From the NCBI RefSeq assembly GCF_000427965.1, contig NZ_ATZA01000009.1, forward strand, positions 62,001 to 126,000: a stretch of DNA of 64,000 bases, in the 5' to 3' direction. The position numbers and the translations under genes were made by a program. Under the pieces are notes generated by a model that did no database searches, had not been told where the DNA came from, and saw only the letters and a program-made list of their open reading frames with translations. This document shows positions 45,958 to 53,795 of this stretch, piece after piece; within the stretch, counting starts at the first letter, position 1, and every line of letters begins with the position of its first letter. The stretch is from Olivibacter sitiensis DSM 17696. Its GTDB lineage: Bacteria > Bacteroidota > Bacteroidia > Sphingobacteriales > Sphingobacteriaceae.

Positions 45958-48900
45958 ATGGTTATATCTTTCAAATTCAAACAGGTTTGTTTTGTTTGCG
46001 TCATCCTTTTTTGCAGTTGGGTGTATGCAGGGCAAGTATTAGGACAGACGAGGTATGTAATAAAAGGAATCGTCAAGGATAGATTAGATCAAACTCCTTT
46101 GTCCGGAGTGTCGGTAAAAATCGACAATACCGTTATCGGCACGGTCACCAATGTCCGGGGGGAGTTTGAGCTAAACGTAAGCTTGGTGCCGGCAAGCTAT
46201 ACCATCAGATACGCCCTCATTGGGTATGCGGCTTATGTCGATAAAGTCCAGCTAGGCAGCGAAGCGACGATCAATAGGGAGATCCTTTTGCGGGAAGACG
46301 TCTCCCGTATGGACGAAGTGGTAGTAACGGGCACGGCTGTTGCAACCAGCAAACGGGAATTGGGGAATGCCATTTCTTCGGTCAATGCGCGTGATTTTGA
46401 GAACAGTGCAGCAACATCCATTGACCAGGCTTTGAGCGGGAAAATATCCGGAGCGCAGATTACCCAGAATTCGGGAAACCCTGCCGGAGGTATCAGCGTG
46501 AGGTTGAGAGGTACCAGTACCGTAGTAGGATCCGGAGATCCGCTATATATCGTTGATGGTGTCATTATCAACAACAATTCTACTGAGCTATTGGATCTGG
46601 GGGGGTATGCCCAAAACAGGTTGGTAGATATCAATCCAAATGATGTAGAACGCATAGAGATCATAAAGGGCGCCGCCGCTGCCGCCATCTACGGATCCAG
46701 GGCAAGCAATGGGGTAGTACAGATTTTCACCAAGAAAGGAAAGGAAGGAAAGCCAGTCATTACGTTTTCTACCCAACTGAGGACCAATACCGTCAGGAAA
46801 ACACTCCCATACAATACTTATCCATATATTTTTGACAATACCGCGGCCGACGACCTAAGCCAAACGGCGGTCGAACGGTACGATTTTCAGAGCGATATTT
46901 TCCGAACAGGCCTTGGTACCGAAAGTAACGTCTCCGTCGCTGGGGGAACGGCGCAGACCCAATACTATTTCAGCGGGAGCTATATGGGCAATCAGGGGAT
47001 CATAGATCAGACAAATTTTAAACGTGGCGGCGTGAGGCTACGCATCGATCAAAATTTGGGAAATAAGATCAAAGTCGGCATAGGGGCAAACTATGTCTTA
47101 AGCACCAGTGCGGAAATCCCCAATGGGGGGATGGAAGAAGCTTATGGCGCTTTGACGGGTTTTATATTCAGCAATAACTTTGTCAACCCATATCCCGATC
47201 CCGTGACAGAGATATATCCCTCCACGGCACCTTCATCGGTAGTGAGAAGGACTAATCCATTGGAGGCTATCAACCGTTTCGACTTTGGCCAAAGGACCGG
47301 CCGCTTTATAGGCAATTTCAATATTCAGGCAACCCCGGTAGAAGGGCTTTCCATAAACTATGTCTTGGGCTATGATAATGCCACACAGATTGGCACGGGC
47401 TACATCCCCGTGGGCAATACCACCCCCACTTATGATGGCGGCTATTCCAGAAGGGCAGACCAGACCACTTATCTGCTTAACAATGATCTGAACATTGCCT
47501 ATGAAAAGCAGGTAAATGGCTGGCTAAAATCTTCAACAGGGCTTGGGGCTACTTATCAAGTCGAAAAGATTTATTCTACCAACCTTACAGCCACCCAACT
47601 TGGTCTAATCGGGCAGACGATAGATAATGGCGCCACCATCGTGGCTTCGGAGAACCGGAGTGACATCAATATTTTTGGTGCCTTTGTGCAGCAGACCTTC
47701 GGCATCAGGGACAAACTGTTCGTGACAGGCGCTTTACGGTATGATGAATCATCCGTGTTTGGATCGGAAGATAGGGCGCAGTTCTACCCCAAGGCAAGTG
47801 TCAGTTATTCGTTATCTGATGAGGCTTTTTGGCAAAACGGAAGTGTCCTAAATGTCGTGTCCAATTTCAAGGTGAGGGCTTCTTATGGGCAAGCGGGAAA
47901 TATGAGCGCTATCGGTGCTTATGCCAGGTTAAGCAATTACGATCCGGTTTCCTTTTCTGGACAGCCGGGTGTTGTGTCCCCCAGCTTATTGGGCAATTTG
48001 GGCATTAAGCCGGAAAGACAGACGGAGATGGAATTTGGTACGGACATAGGCTTTTTCAACGATCGTTTGGGACTCGAGTTTACCTACTATAACAAGGATG
48101 TGAAAGATTTGTTATTCTCGGTTAATTTACCGCCTACATCCGGCTATGGCAGTCAACTTCAGAATATAGGCACGATGACCAATAAGGGATTTGAGTTGCT
48201 CTTGCGAGGTGCCCCCGTTCAGAAGGAGAATTTCACGTGGAATGCTACGGCTACTTTTTCCAAGAATAAAAACGAAGTGAACGATATTCCCGGTGGTATG
48301 TTGGCCTTTTCAGGCGGGTTTGGGCAAGTGGCTGCAGTGAACGGCTATCCACTTGGTACTTTTTATTCCACTTATTTTGCCAGGAATGAAGACGGATCTC
48401 TTTTGTTGAATGCAGCTGGTTTACCGCAAACCGAACAGGCGGGAAGAAATGCCGATGGACAGCCAACGGGCGGTAACCTGAGTAAGGTAATCGGAGATCC
48501 CAATCCGGCTTGGATAGCCTCCTTGATCAATGAGTTTAATGTTGGCAAGAATCTTTCATTTCGTGCGCAACTGGATGCTTCTTACGGAGGCGATGTTTTC
48601 AACTTTACCAGAAGAGTGGGAGAACGTAACCTGTACGGTGGTCTGGAAGGATATGAGGCCGAACTGAGGGGTGAGGTGCCCAAAGGGACTTCCGCTGCGC
48701 TGTGGAGCATATTCGAGAACTGGATCGAGGATGGTTCTTATGTGAAGTTGAGGGAAGTTTCCGTCTCTTATACCCTACGGCCTAAGTTCTTGGGAACGGG
48801 CAATATGCGGCTTAGCCTGGCAGGCAGGAACCTGTTCTCGATAGATGACTACAGCGGTTATGATCCGGAGATCAATGCTGCAGGCCAAAGCAATGGAGTG

Positions 48901-48969
48901 CGGGGCTTCGATTTTGTGGAAGTGCCCATACCGAGAACCTTTGTGCTGGGTGTTAACATGACATTTTAA
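45958..48969 (+). CDS. SusC/RagA-type TonB-dependent receptor (pair 4)
   Basis: A 1003-residue outer-membrane importer: signal peptide to about VLGQ, N-terminal domain from YVIKGIVKDRLDQTPLSGVSV, linker DEVVVTGTAVATSKRELGNA, plug with PLYIVDGVIINNNS and IYGSRASNGVV, barrel ending VLGVNMTF. It belongs to a different SusC subgroup from pairs 2 and 3. Its place between anmK and susD4/GH9 suggests that it imports the substrate of the amino-sugar locus, for example muropeptides or chitooligomers (inference). Confidence 0.95.
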   Translation: MVISFKFKQVCFVCVILFCSWVYAGQVLGQTRYVIKGIVKDRLDQTPLSGVSVKIDNTVIGTVTNVRGEFELNVSLVPASYTIRYALIGYAAYVDKVQLGSEATINREILLREDVSRMDEVVVTGTAVATSKRELGNAISSVNARDFENSAATSIDQALSGKISGAQITQNSGNPAGGISVRLRGTSTVVGSGDPLYIVDGVIINNNSTELLDLGGYAQNRLVDINPNDVERIEIIKGAAAAAIYGSRASNGVVQIFTKKGKEGKPVITFSTQLRTNTVRKTLPYNTYPYIFDNTAADDLSQTAVERYDFQSDIFRTGLGTESNVSVAGGTAQTQYYFSGSYMGNQGIIDQTNFKRGGVRLRIDQNLGNKIKVGIGANYVLSTSAEIPNGGMEEAYGALTGFIFSNNFVNPYPDPVTEIYPSTAPSSVVRRTNPLEAINRFDFGQRTGRFIGNFNIQATPVEGLSINYVLGYDNATQIGTGYIPVGNTTPTYDGGYSRRADQTTYLLNNDLNIAYEKQVNGWLKSSTGLGATYQVEKIYSTNLTATQLGLIGQTIDNGATIVASENRSDINIFGAFVQQTFGIRDKLFVTGALRYDESSVFGSEDRAQFYPKASVSYSLSDEAFWQNGSVLNVVSNFKVRASYGQAGNMSAIGAYARLSNYDPVSFSGQPGVVSPSLLGNLGIKPERQTEMEFGTDIGFFNDRLGLEFTYYNKDVKDLLFSVNLPPTSGYGSQLQNIGTMTNKGFELLLRGAPVQKENFTWNATATFSKNKNEVNDIPGGMLAFSGGFGQVAAVNGYPLGTFYSTYFARNEDGSLLLNAAGLPQTEQAGRNADGQPTGGNLSKVIGDPNPAWIASLINEFNVGKNLSFRAQLDASYGGDVFNFTRRVGERNLYGGLEGYEAELRGEVPKGTSAALWSIFENWIEDGSYVKLREVSVSYTLRPKFLGTGNMRLSLAGRNLFSIDDYSGYDPEINAAGQSNGVRGFDFVEVPIPRTFVLGVNMTF

Positions 48970-49016
48970 TGTCTTTTGTTGAAAGGACATAATTATTAAG
49001 GATAAATTTGAAAGAT

Positions 49017-50333
49017 ATGAAAAGGTTTGTAAAATCTATTTTTTGGCTCGCTATTTTGATATGTTCTGCCCTGTTTTCAGGGTGCGAAATGGATACAGTA
49101 AATCCGAACAATCCCACAGACGCCGAAGTATTGAGCACGCAGGAGGGTATTGTAGCACTTAGCATAGGCGTAAGGCAGTTTTACGCTACCTCGGGCATTG
49201 AAGCACTGTATCTGTACCAAGGAGTGACAGGCCGGGAGACAAAAGGCATCGCTACTTTTACCAATGTGCTGGAACTAGGGGCCGGGGGAAGCGCCATTCC
49301 TAACAATAATTCGAGCATTTTGAATCTGTGGCTGCGCATGCAGCGCATTATGAGCATGAGCGAAGATATCGTCGAATATGCCCCTCAGATTTCGGGTATC
49401 GACCCAGCTCTATTGAGCGGGATCGTAGCCCATGCCAAGCTGTTCAAGGCCATGGCACTTGGGGGCTTGGCTACAGCCTTTGAGCAGGCTAATTTGGCTA
49501 CCAGTACGACCGAGAATGTCACTTTTGTGCCGAGGCAGCAGGTACTTGAAGAAGCTGTACGTCTGCTGGATGAAGCCATCTCGTCCGTTGCCGCCACTCC
49601 TCCTTCCGGTGCTTTTACCACATTGGTGGCCGGCAGTTCGTTCGATTTGCAAAACGTGCTTTATGCCTACAGTGCGCGATATAATCTCATGGCGGGCAAT
49701 TACCAGGCCGCCCTGGATAGGGCCAATCAAGTAAACCTGTCCGGGAGGAGTGAATTTGAATATAATACGCAAAGCATCAATCCTATCTGGGATTACCTGG
49801 TCACACAGAATTACTATAAGCCAAGGGCCGGTTTTGGTTTGCCTGCGGGGCTGTTCTACGAAGATGATCAGCGTTTGTCTTTCTATATGGGGGGTGAAGA
49901 CGTAGTGGTTGACGGCGATGTCATAAAAAGTATAAACGGCTTTTTTACCGAGCAAATGAGCTCTATTCCGGTCTTTCTGCCCGATGAAATGAAACTGATC
50001 AAAGCGGAAGCAATATTGCGGAATAACGGAGAGATAACCGAGGCGCTGGCCCTAATAAATGAAGTACGTACCCAAACTTCGGGAGATGTTTTTGGCGTAT
50101 ATGCCGGATTGCCCCCTTACAGTGGAGATATAACGCAAGAAGCCTTGTTGCTGGAGGTGTATCGTCAACGCTGTGCAGAGCTCTATTTGACGGGACAAAA
50201 AGTGGAGGATAGCCGTCGTTTTGGAAGGCCGGGGCCACCGACTAGTACCGAAGAGCGCAATCGTAATTTTTATCCTTATCCCGATCAGGAAAGGCTAAAC
50301 AATCCCAATACACCTGCAGATCCGGAGATTTAA
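49017..50333 (+). CDS. SusD/RagB family lipoprotein (pair 4)
   Basis: About 438 residues from the ATG at 49017; an upstream TTG at 49008 is less likely. Lipobox LFSGC (C23) followed by EMDTVNPNNPTDAE. The N-terminal segment VLSTQEGIVALSIGVRQFY and the C-terminal LEVYRQRCAELYLTGQKVEDSRRFGRP are SusD hallmarks. It pairs with SusC 4. Only 4 bp separate its stop from the GH9 start, so the operon continues. Confidence 0.93.
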   Translation: MKRFVKSIFWLAILICSALFSGCEMDTVNPNNPTDAEVLSTQEGIVALSIGVRQFYATSGIEALYLYQGVTGRETKGIATFTNVLELGAGGSAIPNNNSSILNLWLRMQRIMSMSEDIVEYAPQISGIDPALLSGIVAHAKLFKAMALGGLATAFEQANLATSTTENVTFVPRQQVLEEAVRLLDEAISSVAATPPSGAFTTLVAGSSFDLQNVLYAYSARYNLMAGNYQAALDRANQVNLSGRSEFEYNTQSINPIWDYLVTQNYYKPRAGFGLPAGLFYEDDQRLSFYMGGEDVVVDGDVIKSINGFFTEQMSSIPVFLPDEMKLIKAEAILRNNGEITEALALINEVRTQTSGDVFGVYAGLPPYSGDITQEALLLEVYRQRCAELYLTGQKVEDSRRFGRPGPPTSTEERNRNFYPYPDQERLNNPNTPADPEI

Positions 50334-50337
50334 CTGT

Positions 50338-52167
50338 ATGCAGATGATGAGAGTTCATAGAGGTGTTTTGGCTATATTCGTAGTTGCAGTGCTTATAGGG
50401 CAAGCTTGTTCGAGCTTGCCCAAAAACAAGCAGGAGGCTTATATTCGCATCAATCAATTGGGCTATACGCCAAAGGGAATTAAAGTTGTGGTACTGGGCA
50501 TGAAGTCCTCGCAAAAAATAGGTGAATTTGAGCTGGTAGACGCGAGAAGCAATAAGACGGTGTTTAACGGCGATGCCGGAGAGGCGTTCGGAGCCTACGG
50601 GCCATTCCAAGAAAGCTATCGGCTTCGTTTCTCCCAGTTTACAGATACGGGTACCTTTTACATCCGCGTAGGTAAAAGCCGTTCACAGGCATTCAGAATT
50701 GCCTCGGATGTGTACAAGGGTGCCGCCGATTTTGCCTTGCGCTATTTGAGGCAGCAGCGCACCTTGTTCAATCCCTACCTGAAAGATAGTTGCCATACAC
50801 ATGACGGCTTTACCTTGTATGCCGCGCAGGCCGGTCTTCCCGATAGTACGAAGATAGACGTCGGAGGTGGTTGGCATGACGCATCCGATTATCTGCAGTA
50901 TTCGACTACTTCGGCCAATGCCACTTACCACTTGTTGGCCGCATATCGCGATTTCCCCGAAGTTTTTGGCGATGACAAACAAGCCAATGGTTTAGACGGT
51001 GGAAACGGTAGGGCCGATGTGTTGGATGAGGCAAAATGGGGATTGGATTGGTTGCTGAAGATGCATCCCGAACCCCATCTTCTGTTCAACCAAATAGCCG
51101 ACGATAGGGACCATGCAGGTATGCGGATGCCCAGCGAGGACTCGCTGTATGGTCGGGGGTATGAGCGTCCGGTCTATTTTATCGATGGCAAACCACAACA
51201 AAGGGGAAAGTTCGTGAACAATACCACTGGGACAAGCTCTACCGCCGCCAAGTTTACCAGTGCATTCAATTTGGGAAGTGCTTTGTTCGAGACCATAGAT
51301 AAAGAATACGCCGATCACTTGCGTAGCAAAGCTATCAGCGCATATGCCTTTGCTAAATTGATGCCAGGAGCGACACAGACGGTCTCCGTAAAATCACCTT
51401 ATATCTATGCAGAAGATAATTGGATGGATGATATGGAATTGGCCGCGGCTACCAATTGGCTTGTCACGGGACAGAAGCAGTTTGCAGACGAAGCGCTGCA
51501 CTTCGCCCGGCAGGAGAAGATAACACCCTGGCTCGAAACGGATACGGCAGCCCATTATCAGTGGTATCCCTTCATCAATATTGGGCACTATGAACTGGCC
51601 AAGCAGCTGAGAGGAAACGAAAGGGAAGAAATTATTTCTTATTACAAAGAAGGTATAGAAAAGGTGTGGGACAGGGCAAGTAAGAATGCCTTCTATAGGG
51701 GAGTGCCCTTCATTTGGTGCAGCAATAACCTCACGGTTTCATTTGCCATGCAGTGTTTGTGGTACAGGAATTTGTCGAGCGATGAAGCCTATTCCGAATT
51801 GGAGCAAGCTAATTTTGATTGGTTGTTTGGCTGCAACCCTTGGGGAACCGGTATGGTATATGGCTTGCCAGCAGATGGCGACACGCCCACAGATCCTCAT
51901 TCTGCATTTACGCATTTGGGGAACTTCCCCATTGACGGTGGTCTAGTAGACGGACCTGTATATGGTAGTATATTCAATAGCCTTATCGGTATCCAATTGG
52001 TGAAACCAGATGAATACGCGCCTTTTCAGTCGAATCTTGCTGTCTATCACGATGATTATGGCGATTATAGTACCAATGAGCCCACTATGGATGGAACAGC
52101 ATCGCTGGTTTATTTATTGGCAAGTAAAGAAGGGGAGTCAAGGGGGGAGACTCCTGTAAAAAAGTAG
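50338..52167 (+). CDS. GH9 glycoside hydrolase lipoprotein, likely the N-terminal part of a split or frameshifted enzyme
   Basis: 609 residues. Lipobox IGQAC (C24), an N-terminal immunoglobulin-like domain (about 35-125, from YIRINQLGYTPKGIKVVVL), then the (alpha/alpha)6 GH9 domain with GGWHDASDY (D181 and D184) and the proton donor in STNEPTMDGTA (E581). GH9 contains cellulases but also exo-beta-glucosaminidases, and the amino-sugar setting favours the latter (inference). The frame ends GTA AAA AAG TAG. Within 52128-52167 it overlaps an open frame that runs straight into the deacetylase domain; joining them by a -1 shift would give one protein of about 843 residues. Confidence 0.9.
   Translation: MQMMRVHRGVLAIFVVAVLIGQACSSLPKNKQEAYIRINQLGYTPKGIKVVVLGMKSSQKIGEFELVDARSNKTVFNGDAGEAFGAYGPFQESYRLRFSQFTDTGTFYIRVGKSRSQAFRIASDVYKGAADFALRYLRQQRTLFNPYLKDSCHTHDGFTLYAAQAGLPDSTKIDVGGGWHDASDYLQYSTTSANATYHLLAAYRDFPEVFGDDKQANGLDGGNGRADVLDEAKWGLDWLLKMHPEPHLLFNQIADDRDHAGMRMPSEDSLYGRGYERPVYFIDGKPQQRGKFVNNTTGTSSTAAKFTSAFNLGSALFETIDKEYADHLRSKAISAYAFAKLMPGATQTVSVKSPYIYAEDNWMDDMELAAATNWLVTGQKQFADEALHFARQEKITPWLETDTAAHYQWYPFINIGHYELAKQLRGNEREEIISYYKEGIEKVWDRASKNAFYRGVPFIWCSNNLTVSFAMQCLWYRNLSSDEAYSELEQANFDWLFGCNPWGTGMVYGLPADGDTPTDPHSAFTHLGNFPIDGGLVDGPVYGSIFNSLIGIQLVKPDEYAPFQSNLAVYHDDYGDYSTNEPTMDGTASLVYLLASKEGESRGETPVKK
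52134..52167 (+). promoter_or_regulatory. Candidate -1 frameshift site: A AAA AAG heptamer before TAG
   Basis: In the GH9 frame the bases 52158-52164 are A AAA AAG, the strongest known bacterial -1 slippery heptamer, directly followed by TAG (52165-52167). Eight bases upstream is the purine block AGGGGGGAG (52141-52149), positioned like the stimulatory SD-like element of dnaX. A dyad GGAGTC (52134-52139)/GACTCC (52149-52154) brackets that block. No strong downstream stem-loop is seen. A missing base in the A6 or G6 run would have the same effect as a shift. Confidence 0.5.
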
Positions 52168-52190
52168 TCTTAGACCCTTATGGGGCCATT

Positions 52191-52868
52191 GTGCGAGGAG
52201 ATACTACAAAAAAAGAACTGGCATTGGTGTTTACAGCGGATGAATTTGGTGGTGGCGCGCGTATTATAGAAAACGTATTGGACGACAAGGATGTCAAGGC
52301 CTCCTTTTTTCTGACAGGCAGATTTTTGGATAATAAAGATAATGAGGAATTCGTTCAGAGCTTAGTGAATGCGAAACATTACGTTGGAGTGCATTCTGAT
52401 CAACATTTGCTTTATTGCGATTGGGAAGATAGAAATAAATTATTGGTGGACAAGAAGCAATTTTATAACGATTTGCAAGCAGCCTATCTCAAATTAGGAA
52501 AATTTGGTATTGATAAATCAAAAGCTTTATTATTTTTACCCCCTTACGAATGGTACAATAAGAAAATTGTGGATTGGACGAAGGAACAGGGGCTTAAATT
52601 AGTGAATTTTTCGGTGGGTACGCTGAGCACGGCCGACTATACCTATCCTGAGATGGGAAATAGATACCGCGATAATGAGACCATTTGGCGTTCGATAATG
52701 AAATACGAAGAAAATAGCAACGGCGGGTTGAATGGCTTTTTCCTGCTTATTCACCTTGGGGCTGATCCTAGGAGACAAAAAGGATTTTATGAAGAATTAC
52801 CTCGTCTGATCAAAAAGCTGACAGAAAAAGGATATGTCTTTAGAAGAATGGACGAATTGATAAATTAA
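52191..52868 (+). CDS. NodB-type polysaccharide deacetylase domain, likely C-terminal part of the GH9 protein
   Basis: 225 residues if begun at the GTG at 52191. Carbohydrate esterase 4 motifs are recognisable: the metal/base region FTADEFGGG (in place of TFDD), HSDQH (HxxxH type), LPPYEW, and the late LLIHLG. It would remove N- or O-acetyl groups from an amino-sugar chain. It has no signal peptide, so as a separate protein it would be cytoplasmic, which makes no sense for such an enzyme; this favours fusion to GH9. The frame is open upstream to 52128, and the residues KKVVLDPYGAIVRGD between 52158 and the GTG look like a domain linker. Base composition is lower in G+C than in the GH9 part. 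Confidence 0.8.
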   Translation: MRGDTTKKELALVFTADEFGGGARIIENVLDDKDVKASFFLTGRFLDNKDNEEFVQSLVNAKHYVGVHSDQHLLYCDWEDRNKLLVDKKQFYNDLQAAYLKLGKFGIDKSKALLFLPPYEWYNKKIVDWTKEQGLKLVNFSVGTLSTADYTYPEMGNRYRDNETIWRSIMKYEENSNGGLNGFFLLIHLGADPRRQKGFYEELPRLIKKLTEKGYVFRRMDELIN

Positions 52869-52948
52869 ATTTTGCGTTTTTTAGCGGTTTTTGTTTATAT
52901 TAACGTATAAAAATGCATATCTTGCAACATTGTTTTTTTAAGTAAATC
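52869..52948 (+). promoter_or_regulatory. Probable promoter region of murQ
   Basis: An 80-bp AT-rich gap. TTTG at 52890-52893 is followed after 23 bp by ATATCTTG, a poor match to the -7 box. murQ may have its own promoter or be read from the anmK operon; no terminator is seen between. Confidence 0.3.
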
Positions 52949-53764
52949 ATGATTAACACGACGGAGAGAGATTCCAACTACAGTGATTTAGACAAGATGT
53001 CGGTTGGCGAGCTGTTGACCAATATGAACAGGGAGGATCAGAGTGTGCCCTTAGCGGTCGCAGCAGCTATCCCGCAGATAGAGGCGCTGGTAAAGGTGGC
53101 GACGGACAGAATGCGTAGGGGGGGCAGGATGTTTTATATAGGTGCCGGCACCAGCGGACGTCTTGGTGTATTGGATGCATCGGAGTGCCCTCCGACCTTC
53201 GGGGTTCCGTATGACTGGATCGTGGGCATCATAGCAGGTGGTGACATAGCGATCAGAAAGGCAGTGGAGTTTGCCGAGGATGATATGGAACAAGCCTGGC
53301 AAGACTTGCAGGTATACGGTATAGATGAAAACGATATCGTGGTAGGTATTGCCGCCTCTGGCACGACGCCTTATGTAATAGGTGGTCTGGAGGCTGCCAA
53401 CGCGGCAGGGATAGCCACCGGTTGCATCGTGTGCAATTACGACACCCCCATAGCTGCGGTGGCCGAGTATCCGGTAGAGGTTGTGCCAGGCCCGGAGTTC
53501 GTGACGGGTTCTACGCGGATGAAGGCAGGCACTGCCCAAAAGTTGGTGTTGAATATGCTGAGTACGGCGGTTATGATCCGGCTAGGTCGTGTGAAGGGGA
53601 ACAAGATGGTTGACATGCAGTTGACCAACCACAAGCTGTTCGAGCGCGGGCTACGCATCGTGATGCAGGAAACGGGAGTAGATGAGCCTTTGGCCAAGTC
53701 GCTGCTGGAAGAATATGGCAGCGTACGCAAGACGATAGAGCAGGTGAAAGCATTGGAGAAATAA
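52949..53764 (+). CDS. murQ: N-acetylmuramic acid 6-phosphate etherase
   Basis: 271 residues, cytoplasmic. It cleaves the D-lactyl ether of MurNAc-6-P giving GlcNAc-6-P and D-lactate. The SIS-fold sugar-phosphate loop is GAGTSGRLG (66-73), the catalytic Glu is in DASECPPTF (E79), and a second acidic residue is in EFAEDDMEQ (about E110). FVTGSTRMKAGTAQK is another signature. Length is typical for Bacteroidota. It acts directly after AnmK (anmK, 7 kb upstream) and is followed 31 bp later by the symporter gene. Confidence 0.96.
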   Translation: MINTTERDSNYSDLDKMSVGELLTNMNREDQSVPLAVAAAIPQIEALVKVATDRMRRGGRMFYIGAGTSGRLGVLDASECPPTFGVPYDWIVGIIAGGDIAIRKAVEFAEDDMEQAWQDLQVYGIDENDIVVGIAASGTTPYVIGGLEAANAAGIATGCIVCNYDTPIAAVAEYPVEVVPGPEFVTGSTRMKAGTAQKLVLNMLSTAVMIRLGRVKGNKMVDMQLTNHKLFERGLRIVMQETGVDEPLAKSLLEEYGSVRKTIEQVKALEK

Positions 53765-53795
53765 ATTGATTGTATCCTTAAAATAATCCTAAACC

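Noticed and set aside
10215-50333. ECF sigma/anti-sigma (FecI/FecR) control of the SusCD pairs
   Set aside because: No such regulator gene is next to any of the four pairs, and the SusC proteins lack an evident N-terminal signalling extension beyond the usual domain.
50338-52167. Cellulase assignment for the GH9 protein
   Set aside because: The family allows it, but the surrounding genes are all for amino sugars or peptidoglycan; specificity is left open.
53051-53539. Minus-strand frame of 162 codons inside murQ
   Set aside because: Antisense to a gene with all catalytic motifs; no support of its own.
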